Under the pieces are notes generated by a model, which searched no databases, was not told the origin of the DNA, and saw nothing but the letters and a program-made list of their open reading frames with translations. A stretch of 64,000 bases of DNA from Bosea sp. Tri-49 (GTDB lineage: Bacteria > Pseudomonadota > Alphaproteobacteria > Rhizobiales > Beijerinckiaceae). The stretch is from the NCBI RefSeq assembly GCF_003952665.1, contig NZ_CP017946.1, forward strand, positions 2,914,001 to 2,978,000, read 5' to 3'. Shown here piece by piece: positions 42,256-51,751 of the stretch (position 1 is the first letter of the stretch; each line of letters starts with the position of its first letter). Position numbers and translations under genes: made by a program.

Positions 42256-44679
42256 TTACCCGCGCAGCACAGCCCCATAGCGCTTGGCCATCTCGGCGAC
42301 GATCTTGGCCGCGACGGCCTCGATCTCGGTGTCGGTCAGCGTCTTCTGGGTCGGCTGCAACGTCACCGCCAGCGCCACCGACTTCTTGCCGGCTTCGACG
42401 CCCGTGCCCTCGTAGAGATCGAAGACCCCGACATCGGAGACCAGGGCGCGGTCGGCATTCTGCGCACTCTTGGCCATCTCACCGGCCGCCACGGCCTTGT
42501 CGACGATGAAGGCAAAGTCGCGCGTCACCGGCTGGAAGTCGGAGAGCGTCAGCTTCGGCTTGACCTTGGTCGGCTTGTACTTGGGCAGCGGCAGCGCATC
42601 GAGATGGATCTCGAAGGCGACCAGCGGGCCCTTGACGTCGAGCGCCTTGAGCACGCGCGGATGAACCTCGCCAAAAGCGCCGATCACGCCCTTGGGACCG
42701 AACTGCAGCGTGGCCGAGCGGCCGGGATGGGCCCAGGCTGGACCGCCCGCGACGATCTGCAGGCCGCCGACCGGCACGCCGAGGCCGGAGAGCAGGCCGA
42801 ACACGTCAGCCTTGGCATCGAAGGCGTCGACCGGCTTGGCCGCGCCGTCCCAATGGCGTCCGGCACCCTCAAGCCGGGCCGTGCCGCGGCGCAGGCCGGC
42901 AGCAGCGATGAGCTGGCCCTCCGGCTCGTCGCTCTGGAAGATCTGGCCGACCTCGAACAAGGCGACATCGCCGAAACCGCGATCGGCATTGGCTTGCGCC
43001 GACCGGATCAGCCCAGGCAGCAGCGAAGGGCGCATATCGGAGAGATCGGCCGCGATCGGATTGGCGAGCACGAGCTTGCGCGAGCCGCCGCCGAAGAGCT
43101 TGGCGGCATCATGCGAGATGAAGGACCAGGTCACGGCCTCGACCAGGCCGCGGCTGGCGAGCAGGCGCTTGGCCAGTCGCGTGCGCTTCTGCAGCACGGT
43201 CAGCACCGGCTTGATCACCTCGCCCTTGATGCGCGGCAGCGGCGCCGGATCGACACGGTCGATGCCGGCGATACGCAGTATCTCCTCGACCAGATCGGCC
43301 TTGCCCTCGACATCGGCGCGCCAGGAGGGCGGCGCGACCTTGACGCGCTCGCCGGCGCCGGAAACGTGGAAGCCGAGCGAGGTCAGCGCCAGCTTCATCT
43401 CGACAACCGGCAGGTCGAGCCCGGTCAGGCGCTTGACCTCGGACCAGGGGAAATCGATGGCGCCCGGGCTGTCGGGCAACTCTCCGGCGAAGACGACCTC
43501 GGACGGCTCGCCGCCGCAGAGCGTCATGATCATCTGCGTCGCCATGTCGAGGCCCGGACGCGTGAAGTCCGGATCGATGCCGCGCTCATTGCGGTAGCGC
43601 GCGTCGGAATTGATGCCGAGGGCGCGGCCGGTACGGGCGATGTTGAGCGTGTTCCAGAGCGCGCTCTCGACCAGCACGTCGGTGGTGGTCTCGTCGCAGC
43701 CGGAATGCTCACCGCCCATCACGCCGGCGATCGACTCGACGCCATTGTCGTCGGTGATCACGACCATCTCGTCGGTCAGCGCATAGGTCCTGCCGTCGAG
43801 CGCCAGCACCTCCTCGCCTTCCTTGGCGCGCCGGACGACGAGATCGCCCTTGACCTTGGCCGCGTCGAAGACGTGCAGTGGCCGATTGCGGTCGAAGGTC
43901 ATGAAGTTGGTGATGTCGACCAGCGCGTTGATCGGGCGCAGGCCGATGGCACGCAGCCGCGCCTGCAGCCACTCCGGCGACGGACCGTTCTTGACGCCGC
44001 GGACCAGACGCAGCGCGAAGACCTGGCAGAGATTGCGGTCCTCCTCGGCGAAATCGAGCTTGAGGTCGACCGGGCATGGGAAGGTGCCGCGCACCGGTTG
44101 GACCGGCGGCGTCTTGACCGTGCCGAGGCCGGCGGCGGCAAGGTCGCGGGCGATGCCGGACACGCCGAGCGCATCGGCCCGGTTCGGCGTCACCGCGATC
44201 TCGATCACGGCGTCGCTAAGCCCGGCATAGATCGCATAGGGCTGGCCGACCGGCGCATCCTCGGGCAGATCGATGATGCCGTCATGGTCCTCGGAGAGTT
44301 GCAGCTCGGCCTCGGAAACCAGCATGCCATTCGACTCGACGCCGCGGATCACGCCCTTGCCAAGCGTGATGTCCTTGCCGGGGATATAGGTGCCCGGCGG
44401 CGAGAAGACGCCCTTCATGCCGGTGCGGGCATTGGGCGCGCCGCAGACGACCTGGACCGGCTCGCCCGTGCCGGTGTCGACCATGCAGACGCGCAGGCGG
44501 TCGGCGTTCGGGTGCTGCTTCGCCTCGATGACATAGGCGATGGTGAAGGCTGACAGCGCCTTGGCCTTGTCCTCGACGCCTTCGACCTCAAGGCCGATGC
44601 GGGTCAGCGCCTCGGTGATGCTGTCGAGCGAATCCGTGGTGTCGAGATGCTCTTTGAGCCAGGAGAGTGTGAACTTCAT
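42256..44679 (-). CDS. pheT: Phenylalanyl-tRNA synthetase beta subunit
   Basis: 807 residues, full length. N-terminal [14 protein letters not shown], an EMAP/tRNA-binding domain ([13 protein letters not shown]), B3/B4 editing domain ([11 protein letters not shown]), B5 domain and C-terminal anticodon-binding FDX domain ([15 protein letters not shown]). Forms the alpha2-beta2 enzyme with PheS. Its ATG overlaps the stop of the GT21 gene by 4 nt, so its translation is coupled to that gene and not directly to pheS. Confidence 0.97.
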   Translation of the reverse strand: MKFTLSWLKEHLDTTDSLDSITEALTRIGLEVEGVEDKAKALSAFTIAYVIEAKQHPNADRLRVCMVDTGTGEPVQVVCGAPNARTGMKGVFSPPGTYIPGKDITLGKGVIRGVESNGMLVSEAELQLSEDHDGIIDLPEDAPVGQPYAIYAGLSDAVIEIAVTPNRADALGVSGIARDLAAAGLGTVKTPPVQPVRGTFPCPVDLKLDFAEEDRNLCQVFALRLVRGVKNGPSPEWLQARLRAIGLRPINALVDITNFMTFDRNRPLHVFDAAKVKGDLVVRRAKEGEEVLALDGRTYALTDEMVVITDDNGVESIAGVMGGEHSGCDETTTDVLVESALWNTLNIARTGRALGINSDARYRNERGIDPDFTRPGLDMATQMIMTLCGGEPSEVVFAGELPDSPGAIDFPWSEVKRLTGLDLPVVEMKLALTSLGFHVSGAGERVKVAPPSWRADVEGKADLVEEILRIAGIDRVDPAPLPRIKGEVIKPVLTVLQKRTRLAKRLLASRGLVEAVTWSFISHDAAKLFGGGSRKLVLANPIAADLSDMRPSLLPGLIRSAQANADRGFGDVALFEVGQIFQSDEPEGQLIAAAGLRRGTARLEGAGRHWDGAAKPVDAFDAKADVFGLLSGLGVPVGGLQIVAGGPAWAHPGRSATLQFGPKGVIGAFGEVHPRVLKALDVKGPLVAFEIHLDALPLPKYKPTKVKPKLTLSDFQPVTRDFAFIVDKAVAAGEMAKSAQNADRALVSDVGVFDLYEGTGVEAGKKSVALAVTLQPTQKTLTDTEIEAVAAKIVAEMAKRYGAVLRG

Positions 44680-45863
44680 GGTGTTCCGTCGCTACGCATA
44701 TTGGCTGCCGACAACGCCGGGGCGGCTTTATTCAGCTCGTCCTCGCCGTCCGTCTTGATCTTCATATCGTTGCCGCGCCAGCTCACCTCGCGGGCGACGA
44801 AGGCATAGGCCCAGATGCCGGGAAAGACGAGGTCGCGCACCAGATAGGCTGCAGGTGTGCGCCAGTTCACGAACCAGCCGACGCCCTTCGCCAGCACGAT
44901 CTCACCGGCATACCAGACAGCCAGCACCGCAAGCACGGCCTGCCAGATCGCCAGCCCGAAAGCCGGCGCGGCGTAAGCGGCAAGCAGCGCCGGCACCAGC
45001 GGCCCGACCAGGATCTCCGGCGCGAAGAAGGGCAGGAAGGTAACGCGGCGCAGGCGCGCCCAGCGGAACTGGCGCTGCACCACTTCGCCAAGCTTGCGCG
45101 GCCCGAGCGGCTGCTCGAAGGGCTGGCCGACGAGATGGACATGCTTGCCGGCCTTGCGCACCAGCTTGGTCGCCGCCGCATCCTCGGCGATCTCAGCGGC
45201 CAACGCGGCGATGCCGCCATTGGCATCGAGGAAGGGCTTGTTCCAGAGCATCGACTTGCCCTGGGCGAAGCCGAAACCGAGCGCCTCGCCGGCATATTGC
45301 CAGCGTGCCTGGAAGGTATTGAGGAAGGCGCATTCGACCTCGGCGCCGAAGCAGCCCGGCCGCGAGCCTGCGGGCGTCGAGCAGACGAGACCGGTGTCGT
45401 CGCGCCAGGATTGCATCAGCCGCTGGATATAGTCCTTGGGCATCAGCACGTTGGAATCGGCGAGGACCACCCAGTCGTGGCGCGCCGCTTCCCAGCCCTT
45501 GACGCAGTTGTTGAGCTTGGGATTGGCGCTGACGGCGACGTCGCCGACGATCAGGCGGACGCGGTCCGCGCCATAGGTCGCGATCAGCTCCTCGATCAGC
45601 GGCACGATCGGGTCATGGCCGTCGGCGACGCAGAAGATCGTCTCATAGAGCGGATAGTCGAGCTCGAGGCCGGAGGTCAGCGTCTCCCGACTGAAGGTCT
45701 CGATGCCGCGCACCGGGCGCACGACCGTTACCGGCGGAGCGAGCTTCTGGAGACGCGACGGCGTCTGCCGGCGGCGCAGGCGCACGAAGGCGATCGCCAG
45801 GCAAAGCAGATTGGCGGCGACCATCAGCGCCGCGATCAGGCCAGCCCACTGCGCGCCGTTCAT
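44676..45863 (-). CDS. GT21 (ceramide glucosyltransferase-like) membrane glycosyltransferase, inside the pheS-pheT operon
   Basis: 395 residues. An N-terminal membrane helix (residues ~8-26) and a GT-A domain with [31 protein letters not shown] and the ADSN metal site. Catalytic Asp is in [11 protein letters not shown], and [11 protein letters not shown] is the (Q/R)xxRW motif of processive GT2/GT21. Three or so C-terminal helices follow. It should glycosylate a membrane lipid such as ceramide or diacylglycerol from UDP-sugar; the acceptor is not predictable. It starts 21 bp after pheS and overlaps pheT by 4 nt. Confidence 0.88.
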   Translation of the reverse strand: MNGAQWAGLIAALMVAANLLCLAIAFVRLRRRQTPSRLQKLAPPVTVVRPVRGIETFSRETLTSGLELDYPLYETIFCVADGHDPIVPLIEELIATYGADRVRLIVGDVAVSANPKLNNCVKGWEAARHDWVVLADSNVLMPKDYIQRLMQSWRDDTGLVCSTPAGSRPGCFGAEVECAFLNTFQARWQYAGEALGFGFAQGKSMLWNKPFLDANGGIAALAAEIAEDAAATKLVRKAGKHVHLVGQPFEQPLGPRKLGEVVQRQFRWARLRRVTFLPFFAPEILVGPLVPALLAAYAAPAFGLAIWQAVLAVLAVWYAGEIVLAKGVGWFVNWRTPAAYLVRDLVFPGIWAYAFVAREVSWRGNDMKIKTDGEDELNKAAPALSAANMRSDGTP

Positions 45864-45884
45864 GCGTCTCCCCTCTCGGTCAGG

Positions 45885-46967
45885 TTACGAGGTCAACCCG
45901 CCGGTCAGGGTCGGCAGGTCGAGCGGGCGGAAACCGTAATGCGAGAGCCAGCGGATATCCGCCTCGAAGAAGGGCCGCAGGTCCGGCATGCCGTATTTCA
46001 GCATGGCGATGCGATCGATGCCCATGCCCCAGGCGAAGCCCTGATAGACATCGGGATCAAGCCCGCAATTGCGCAGCACATTGGGGTGGACCATGCCGCA
46101 ACCGAGGATCTCGAGCCAATCCTCGCCCTCGCCGAAGCGGATCTCGCCATCCTTGCGCGAGCACTGGATGTCGACCTCGGCCGACGGCTCGGTGAAGGGG
46201 AAGAAGGAGGGCCGGAAGCGCATCTTGACGCCTTCGACCTCGAAGAACGCCTTGCAGAACTCCTCCAGCACCCATTTCATGTGGCCGAAATGGGTTTTCT
46301 TGTCGATGACGAGGCCCTCGACCTGATGGAACATCGGGGTGTGGGTCTGGTCGGAATCCATGCGGTAGGTCCGGCCCGGGCAGATCACCCGGATCGGCGG
46401 CTCCTGCGACAGCATGGTGCGCACCTGAACCGGCGAGGTGTGGGTGCGCAGAAGCTTGCGCTCGCCATTGGCATCGGGCGCGAAGAAGAAGGTGTCGTGC
46501 ATCTCCCGCGCCGGATGACCGACGGGGAAATTGAGCTTGGTGAAGTTGAGATCGTCGGTCTCGACGTCCGGGCCTTCGGCGATCGAGAAGCCCATGTCGC
46601 CGAAGATCGCGGTGATCTCGTCGATGACCTGGCTGATCGGGTGGATGCGTCCGCGGGCTTCGGGCCCCTCGCGCACCGGCAGCGAGATGTCGACCCGCTC
46701 GGCCGAAAGCCGCGCTTCCAGAGCGACCTCGCCGAGCGCGTCCTTGCGGGCGCCGAGCGCCTGCTGGACGGTGTCGCGCAGGCCGTTGATGCGCGGCCCC
46801 TGCTCCTTGCGCTCGTCCGGCGTCATCGTGCCGAGCGTTTTCAGGAGGCCCGAGACCGAGCCGGACTTGCCGAGCGCCGCGATGCGCAGCTGCTCGAGCG
46901 CCGCCTCGTCGCCGGCCGCCTCGATCTCCCCAATCAGGGAATCGCGAAGGGTATCGATGTCGTTCAT
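45885..46967 (-). CDS. pheS: Phenylalanyl-tRNA synthetase alpha subunit
   Basis: 360 residues from the ATG at 46965-46967 ([19 protein letters not shown], the N-terminal coiled coil). Class II motifs are DTFFF with HTSPVQ, motif 2 in [21 protein letters not shown] (given as [21 protein letters not shown]), and motif 3 in [14 protein letters not shown]. Charges tRNA-Phe together with PheT. An ORF extension of 43 codons upstream has no family character. Followed by the GT21 gene after 21 bp. Confidence 0.97.
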   Translation of the reverse strand: MNDIDTLRDSLIGEIEAAGDEAALEQLRIAALGKSGSVSGLLKTLGTMTPDERKEQGPRINGLRDTVQQALGARKDALGEVALEARLSAERVDISLPVREGPEARGRIHPISQVIDEITAIFGDMGFSIAEGPDVETDDLNFTKLNFPVGHPAREMHDTFFFAPDANGERKLLRTHTSPVQVRTMLSQEPPIRVICPGRTYRMDSDQTHTPMFHQVEGLVIDKKTHFGHMKWVLEEFCKAFFEVEGVKMRFRPSFFPFTEPSAEVDIQCSRKDGEIRFGEGEDWLEILGCGMVHPNVLRNCGLDPDVYQGFAWGMGIDRIAMLKYGMPDLRPFFEADIRWLSHYGFRPLDLPTLTGGLTS

Positions 46968-47189
46968 GCGAATTAGGTCCGTTTGCGAGGCACCTTCTAG
47001 GGTGTCCGGCAAGCGGATGCCAGCCTGAATCGCGCTGGCAAAGCATCCCGCTCGCGAGGTTTTTCGCGGTGGCCGCCACTCTAGCCGCAGGTTCATGACA
47101 ATCGCGTCGCAATCATGCTTGCGCGGCAGGCAAGGGGCGACAGGACGGGTCCGGCGCGGCTATGCAATCCGAGCGACGGAGAAGCCAGC

Positions 47190-47951
47190 ATGCCAGACAA
47201 CAGCGCCCAGAAGAATTCGCCCTCCTACCGGATCGCTGCACTCGACCAGGACTTTCTCCTCGGCGACTCCATGCGCGGGGCGCGCTTCATGCTCGAATAC
47301 CAGAAGGCCGAGGACAGCCTGCGGGCCCGCGGCATCCTCTCGACCATCGTCGTGTTCGGCTCGGCGCGGGTGCGCGAGGGCAATCCCTGGTACGAAGCGG
47401 CGCGCAACTTCGCCAGGATCGCCTCGGAGCGAGGCGGCGCGCTCGACGGCAAGGATCGCGGCCGCAACCATGTCATCGCCACCGGCGGCGGGCCGGGCAT
47501 CATGGAAGCCGCCAATCGCGGAGCTACCGAGGCCGGCGCGGTCTCGATCGGCTTCAACATCACCTTGCCGCATGAGCAGGATCCGAACGCCTGGTCGACG
47601 CCGGACCTGACCTTCCGCTTCCATTATTTCGCGATGCGCAAGATGCACCTCGCCATGCGGGCGGCGGCGCTGGTGGTCTTCCCCGGCGGCTTTGGCACGC
47701 TCGACGAATTGTTCGAGATCATGACGCTGGTGCAGACTGGCAAGATGCCGCCGGTGCCGATCGTGCTCTACGACAGCGCCTATTGGCAGGGACTGATCAA
47801 CCTCGAACGGATGGCCGAGGCCGGCTTCATCCGGGCCGAGGACCTCAAGCTGTTCTGTTATGCTGATACGCCTGAAGAAGCTTACCAGCGCATCCTCGAC
47901 GGTGCCGGCGAGAACTGGACGCCGAAGGCGGTCGAGAAGGTGCAGACGTAA
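47190..47951 (+). CDS. LOG family protein (TIGR00730-like nucleotide phosphoribohydrolase)
   Basis: 253 residues. Nucleotide-binding GSARVREGNPWYE, then ATGGGPGIMEAANRGA, and the catalytic PGGxGTxxE motif as FPGGFGTLDELFE near residue 174. LOG proteins release the base from nucleoside monophosphates (cytokinin activation in plants; general in bacteria). It belongs to the longer bacterial group with a ~40-residue N-terminal extension. Plus strand, inserted between the minus-strand pheS and rplT. Confidence 0.9.
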   Translation: MPDNSAQKNSPSYRIAALDQDFLLGDSMRGARFMLEYQKAEDSLRARGILSTIVVFGSARVREGNPWYEAARNFARIASERGGALDGKDRGRNHVIATGGGPGIMEAANRGATEAGAVSIGFNITLPHEQDPNAWSTPDLTFRFHYFAMRKMHLAMRAAALVVFPGGFGTLDELFEIMTLVQTGKMPPVPIVLYDSAYWQGLINLERMAEAGFIRAEDLKLFCYADTPEEAYQRILDGAGENWTPKAVEKVQT

Positions 47952-47969
47952 GCGGCATCCGGCACCTCT

Positions 47970-48000
47970 CGTCATGGTCGGGCTTGTCCCGACCATGACG
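47970..48000. repeat. 13-bp perfect inverted repeat after the LOG gene
   Basis: CGTCATGGTCGGG (47970-47982), 5-base loop, CCCGACCATGACG (47988-48000). No T tract on either side. Resembles short dyads scattered between genes in this order. Could stabilise the LOG mRNA 3' end. Confidence 0.7.
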
Positions 48001-48015
48001 GCGAACCCAAACGAA

Positions 48016-48047
48016 AAAGGCCGGCGTTTCCGCCGGCCTTTCTTAAT
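48016..48047 (-). terminator. Terminator of the rpmI-rplT operon (possibly bidirectional)
   Basis: An 11-bp stem AAAGGCCGGCG/CGCCGGCCTTT with TTTC tip. On the minus strand it is followed by TTTTTCGTTT, 20 bp after the rplT stop. On the plus strand TCTTAATT follows, so it may also serve the LOG gene. Confidence 0.85.
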
Positions 48048-48066
48048 TCCGTAGCGAAGAGGTCGC

Positions 48067-48441
48067 TCAGGCGGCCTTGGCTTCGGCGGCGAGCGCAGCC
48101 TTGACCGTCTCGACCACTGCAGCGAAGGCAGCTGCATCGTCGATGGCGAGGGCCGACAGGGTCTTGCGGTCGAGCTCGAGGTTCGCCTTGATCAGGCCGC
48201 CGATGAACACCGAATAGGTCAGGCCGTGCTCGCGCACCGCAGCGTTCAGGCGCTGGATCCAGAGCGCGCGGAAGGTGCGCTTCCGGTTCTTGCGGTCACG
48301 ATAGGCATATTGCATCGACCGATCGACGGCCGCCTTGGCGGCGCGGATCGTGTTCTTGCGGCGGCCATAGAAACCCTTGGCGGCCTCGAAAGTCTTCTTG
48401 TGCTTGGCGTGGGACGTAACGCCCCGTTTCACGCGAGCCAT
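48067..48441 (-). CDS. rplT: 50S ribosomal protein L20
   Basis: 124 residues. It begins [15 protein letters not shown] and contains [20 protein letters not shown] and [14 protein letters not shown], diagnostic for L20. Binds 23S rRNA early in 50S assembly. 28 bp after rpmI on the same strand. Confidence 0.98.
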   Translation of the reverse strand: MARVKRGVTSHAKHKKTFEAAKGFYGRRKNTIRAAKAAVDRSMQYAYRDRKNRKRTFRALWIQRLNAAVREHGLTYSVFIGGLIKANLELDRKTLSALAIDDAAAFAAVVETVKAALAAEAKAA

Positions 48442-48469
48442 GTTTAATCTCCGGAAAGGTTGTCAGGCG

Positions 48470-48670
48470 TTAGCCGTTGGGGAGGAAATACTTCTTCACG
48501 TTGGCAGCATCGCCCTCGAAAAGAACGTTCGTCCCACGGTGATTGCGGAGCTGCTTGTTGGTCCGCTTGATCATGCCGTGACGCTTGCCGGCCTGGGCAT
48601 AGAGCACCTTGCCGGTTCCGGTGACCTTGAACCGCTTCTTGGCGGCCGATTTAGTCTTCATCTTGGGCAT
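48470..48670 (-). CDS. rpmI: 50S ribosomal protein L35
   Basis: 66 residues: [20 protein letters not shown], then the L35 core [18 protein letters not shown] and [16 protein letters not shown]. First gene of a two-gene unit here. infC, its usual upstream partner, is 6.7 kb away. The leader contains a TTTGCTT/AAGCAAA hairpin at 48717-48734. Confidence 0.98.
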   Translation of the reverse strand: MPKMKTKSAAKKRFKVTGTGKVLYAQAGKRHGMIKRTNKQLRNHRGTNVLFEGDAANVKKYFLPNG

Positions 48671-48716
48671 TTCAGCTCCTCATAGGTCGCGAGCGCGAAC
48701 AATGCGCCGCTTCAAT

Positions 48717-48734
48717 TTTGCTTTGGGAAGCAAA
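48717..48734 (-). promoter_or_regulatory. Hairpin in the rpmI leader
   Basis: TTTGCTT (48717-48723) and AAGCAAA (48728-48734) with a 4-base loop, 47 bp upstream of the rpmI ATG. It could be part of an L20-type autoregulatory leader, but it is too short to say more. Confidence 0.35.
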
Positions 48735-48792
48735 GTACGATCGCCACGGCAGCCCTTATCAGCCGGGCGATCGAAGGTGGCGCCTATGACAG

Positions 48793-48818
48793 AAAAGCCG
48801 CGCCCTTGCAAGCGCGGC
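48793..48818 (-). terminator. Terminator of the MFS gene
   Basis: On the minus strand GCCGCGC, an 8-base spacer and GCGCGGC, followed by TTTT (48793-48796), about 12 bp after the MFS stop. It separates the MFS gene from rpmI. Confidence 0.75.
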
Positions 48819-48830
48819 CTTCCTTTCCGC

Positions 48831-50036
48831 TCAGGCGAGAGCCGGTTCGGGCTCGCGCCGCGGCTCGGCGATCAGGCAGAACCCGATCGTGACGATCGCC
48901 AGCGCCGAGAACCCGCCGGCGACCGAGACGTAGAACCCGCTGGACGCGCCATAGACGTCGATCAGCCAGCCCGAGGCGGCCGAACCCGCCGCCATGCCGA
49001 TGCCCATGCCGGTCATCACCCAGGTGATGCCCTCGGTCAGCTTCGAGGCCGGCACGTGCCGCTCGACCAGCGCCATCGCGACGATCACGGTCGGCGAGAT
49101 CGAGGCGCCGGCGATGAAGAGCACGATGCCCAGCATCCAGAGCGACGACACGATCAGCAGCGGCAGCGTCGTCGCCGCGGCAAGCCCGATCGAGAGCAGC
49201 AACTGCGTCGCCAGCGGCAGGCGCAGGCGGAGCGCACCGAAGATGAGGCCGGTGATGAAGGAGCCGGCGGCATAGGCCGCGAGCGCCAGGCTCGCCGCCG
49301 CCTTGTTGCCCTGGGCCTCGGCGAAGGCGACCGCGGTGACCTCGGCCGTGCCGAAGACCACGCCGAGCGCCACCATCAGCAGCGCGATGATCTGCACCGG
49401 CACCAGGCGGATGGCGGAGCTGCTGGCGCCAACGCCCTGCGAGTGCACGGGCGGCTCGGTCGCGCGCTGTACGACGAACAGGGCCATGCCGACCGCGAGC
49501 ATGATCGTCGCCGCGAGCGGCCCGGCCTCCGGGAACCAGATGACGCTGAGGCCGATCGAGATCACCGGGCCGAGCATGAAGATGACCTCGTCGATGACCG
49601 ATTCGAAGGCGAAGGCGGTGCGCAGATGCGGCGTGTCGCGATAGATCTCGGTCCAGCGGGCGCGCACCATCGCCATCATGCTCGGCTCGAGTCCGGCGAG
49701 AGCGGCAAAGAGGAAGAGCACCCAGATCGGCGCCTCGAGGCGCGTCGCCAGCATTAGGCCGATCAGCGCAACGATGGTCGCAAGTGTGGCGGGGATCAGC
49801 ACCTTGCTCTGGCCGTGGCGATCGACCAGCCGTGAGATCTGCGGCGCGATCAGCGCATTGGAGAACGCGAAGGTCGCGGCGACGCCACCGGCAAGCCAGT
49901 ACTGGCCGCGCGCCTGGGAGAGCATGGTGACGATGCCGATCGTCAGCATCGAGAATGGCATGCGAGCAAGGAAGCCGGCGGCTGAAAAGCCGATCGAACC
50001 GGGGGCCCGGAAAATCTCGCGATAGGGGTTAGGCAT
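48831..50036 (-). CDS. Major facilitator superfamily transporter
   Basis: 401 residues with 12 predicted helices. It starts MPNPYREIFRAPGSIGFSAAGFLARMPFSM. The loop 2-3 motif is in SRLVDRHGQSKVL near residue 73. Likely a drug or metabolite exporter. The ATG at 50034-50036 has GGAG seven bases upstream; the track start five codons earlier lacks this. Divergent from a TetR gene with three palindromic operators between them, so it is the probable target of that repressor. Confidence 0.9.
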   Translation of the reverse strand: MPNPYREIFRAPGSIGFSAAGFLARMPFSMLTIGIVTMLSQARGQYWLAGGVAATFAFSNALIAPQISRLVDRHGQSKVLIPATLATIVALIGLMLATRLEAPIWVLFLFAALAGLEPSMMAMVRARWTEIYRDTPHLRTAFAFESVIDEVIFMLGPVISIGLSVIWFPEAGPLAATIMLAVGMALFVVQRATEPPVHSQGVGASSSAIRLVPVQIIALLMVALGVVFGTAEVTAVAFAEAQGNKAAASLALAAYAAGSFITGLIFGALRLRLPLATQLLLSIGLAAATTLPLLIVSSLWMLGIVLFIAGASISPTVIVAMALVERHVPASKLTEGITWVMTGMGIGMAAGSAASGWLIDVYGASSGFYVSVAGGFSALAIVTIGFCLIAEPRREPEPALA

Positions 50037-50066
50037 GGACGTCTCCGTCACATCAAAGCGTAATTG

Positions 50067-50136
50067 ACATACGTTTCGTATGTGACATGAATAACTACAT
50101 ACGCACCGTATGTCAATTCACATACGCCTCGTATGC
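50067..50136. promoter_or_regulatory. Three palindromic operators between the MFS and TetR genes
   Basis: Site 1 ACATACG-TTT-CGTATGT (50067-50083), site 2 ACATACG-CAC-CGTATGT (50097-50113), site 3 ACATACG-CCT-CGTATGC (50120-50136). Arms of sites 1 and 2 are identical, and site 3 differs at the last base. The three-base centres vary freely, as for a dimeric repressor. Centre spacings are 30 and 23 bp. Site 1 ends 31 bp from the MFS ATG and site 3 ends 14 bp from the TetR ATG. Confidence 0.85.
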
Positions 50137-50149
50137 GAAAGGAACATGG

Positions 50150-50743
50150 ATGACGCGCAAGCCGCGCACGCAGATGATCGCCGAGACCCGGGCCAAGCTG
50201 ATCGCAGCGGCGCGCGCCGCCTTCGGCACGGTCGGCTATGCCGAGACCTCGATGGACGATCTCACCGCCTCGGCAGGCCTGACGCGCGGCGCGCTCTACC
50301 ATCACTTCGGCGACAAGAAGGGCCTGCTGGCGGCGGTGATCGTCGAGATTGACGGCGAGATGAACGCGCATATGCGGGCTGCCACGGCCAAGGCGACCGA
50401 TCCCTGGACCGGCTTCCGCAACGAATGCACCGCCTATATCGAGCTGGCGCTCGACCCCGAAATCCAGCGCATCATGCTGCGCGAGGGCCCGGCCGTCCTC
50501 GGCGATCCCTGGGACTGGCCGACGCTCAGCGAATGCATCCGCTCGATGACCGAGAGCCTGACGAAGCTGGCCGAAACCGGAGTCATTGCCTCGATCGACC
50601 CCGAAGCGGCGGCGCGATTGATCGCCGGGGCAACGCAGTACGCAGCACAATGGATCGCGCACGCGCCCGATCCGGAGGCGACCTCGCGCAAGGCGATCGA
50701 GGCCTTCAATTTGATGCTCGACGGACTGCTCGTGCGAAACTGA
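50150..50743 (+). CDS. TetR-family transcriptional repressor
   Basis: 197 residues from the ATG at 50150 (AAAGGAAC upstream). The N-terminal helix-turn-helix has AARAAFGTVGYAETSMDDLTA followed by GLTRGALYHHFGDKKGLL, given here as AAFGTVGYAETSMDDL and RGALYHHFGDKKGLL. The C-terminal ligand domain includes LREGPAVLGDPWDWPTL. Likely binds the ACATACG-N3-CGTATGT sites directly upstream and represses both itself and the MFS exporter until a ligand binds. An earlier start at 50087 would begin inside the operators. Confidence 0.93.
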   Translation: MTRKPRTQMIAETRAKLIAAARAAFGTVGYAETSMDDLTASAGLTRGALYHHFGDKKGLLAAVIVEIDGEMNAHMRAATAKATDPWTGFRNECTAYIELALDPEIQRIMLREGPAVLGDPWDWPTLSECIRSMTESLTKLAETGVIASIDPEAAARLIAGATQYAAQWIAHAPDPEATSRKAIEAFNLMLDGLLVRN

Positions 50744-50783
50744 GCCGGTGGCAGAATGCAGTGGCGCCTATCGCTGGCGGAAT

Positions 50784-50797
50784 GAAACAAATGTTTC
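50784..50797. promoter_or_regulatory. Dyad GAAACA-AA-TGTTTC upstream of the RpiR gene
   Basis: Perfect 6-bp arms around two bases, in a locally AT-rich stretch with a further GTTTC half-site at 50821-50825. It lies 61 bp before the RpiR start. Candidate autoregulatory operator, by position only. Confidence 0.4.
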
Positions 50798-50857
50798 TTT
50801 TTTATCATATAGACTTTTTTGTTTCAGACATCGTGACTCCCTGCTAGCGTCCTGACG

Positions 50858-51751
50858 ATGGACAAGCCCGGCCTGACGGCGAGCCTCACCGAGAGCTTCG
50901 AGCAGTTGCCGCAGCAATTGCAGGCGGCGGCGCGCTGGGTGCTCGACCATCCGGCCGATGTCGCGCTGCTGACGACGCGCGAGCAGGCCAAGCGCGCCGG
51001 CCTGTCGCCGGCCACCCTGACCCGGCTGGCGCAGCGTTTCGGCCTCAAGGGCTATGACGAATTGCGCGCCGTCCACGCGGCAGCGCTGCGGCGACGGCCG
51101 GAAGGCTTTGCCGGTCGCGCCGGCGAGCTGATGCAGCGCCATGGCGAGGAGGGTCCGGGCGCAATCGCGCAGGACATGTTCGCGGCGCTGGCCGAGCATC
51201 TCAAGGCGCTGCGTGAGCCACAGGCGCTCGCCCGCTTCGAACAGGCCGCCGACCTCTTGAGCGAAGCGCAGACCGTGTTCTGCTTCGGACTGCGCTCAGC
51301 CTTCCCGGCAGCTTTCATGCTCGACTATATCCGCGACCTGATCGGGGCGGGCTCGGTGCTCGCCGATGGCGCCGGCGGGCGCGGGATCGATGCGCTGCGC
51401 CGGATCGGCCCGAGCGATGCGCTCTTCGCCGTCTCGGTCGCGCCCTATACGCGCCTGACCGTGCAGGCGGCCGAGATCGCGCAAGAACACGGCGCGACGG
51501 TCGTGGCGCTGACCGACAGCGCGCTCTCGCCCCTCGCCGCACTCGCCGATGTCGTGATGTTGGTGAGGACCGAGACGCCCTCCTTCTTTCACACGATGAC
51601 GCCGGCTTTCGCCGCGGTCGAATGCCTGGCGGCGCTGATGACGGCGCGCAAGGGCGAGGCCGCGCTTGCTGCGATCGCTCGCCACGAAGCCGCGCTCGAT
51701 GCGGCCGGCACATTCCTGAATCCGAGACCCGCCAAGCGAGGCCGCCGATGA
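50858..51751 (+). CDS. MurR/RpiR family transcriptional regulator
   Basis: 297 residues. N-terminal HTH_6 domain (ARWVLDHPADVALLTTREQAKRAGLSPATLTRLAQRFGL, shown in parts: DHPADVALLTTREQAKRAG, SPATLTRLAQRFGLKGYDEL). C-terminal SIS sugar-isomerase-like sensor (TVFCFGLRSAFPAAFML, GATVVALTDSALSPLA). Such regulators sense phosphosugars or small catabolites. The stop overlaps the aminotransferase start (ATGA), so it heads a catabolic operon and probably controls it. Confidence 0.92.
   Translation: MDKPGLTASLTESFEQLPQQLQAAARWVLDHPADVALLTTREQAKRAGLSPATLTRLAQRFGLKGYDELRAVHAAALRRRPEGFAGRAGELMQRHGEEGPGAIAQDMFAALAEHLKALREPQALARFEQAADLLSEAQTVFCFGLRSAFPAAFMLDYIRDLIGAGSVLADGAGGRGIDALRRIGPSDALFAVSVAPYTRLTVQAAEIAQEHGATVVALTDSALSPLAALADVVMLVRTETPSFFHTMTPAFAAVECLAALMTARKGEAALAAIARHEAALDAAGTFLNPRPAKRGRR

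Noticed and set aside
42163..44553. 796-codon open frame on the plus strand opposite pheT
   Set aside because: Shadow of pheT. The composition is unlike a folded protein, and it begins in the hairpin repeats.
45135..46976. 613-codon plus-strand frame opposite the GT21 and pheS genes
   Set aside because: Crosses two real genes in antisense and has no family motif.
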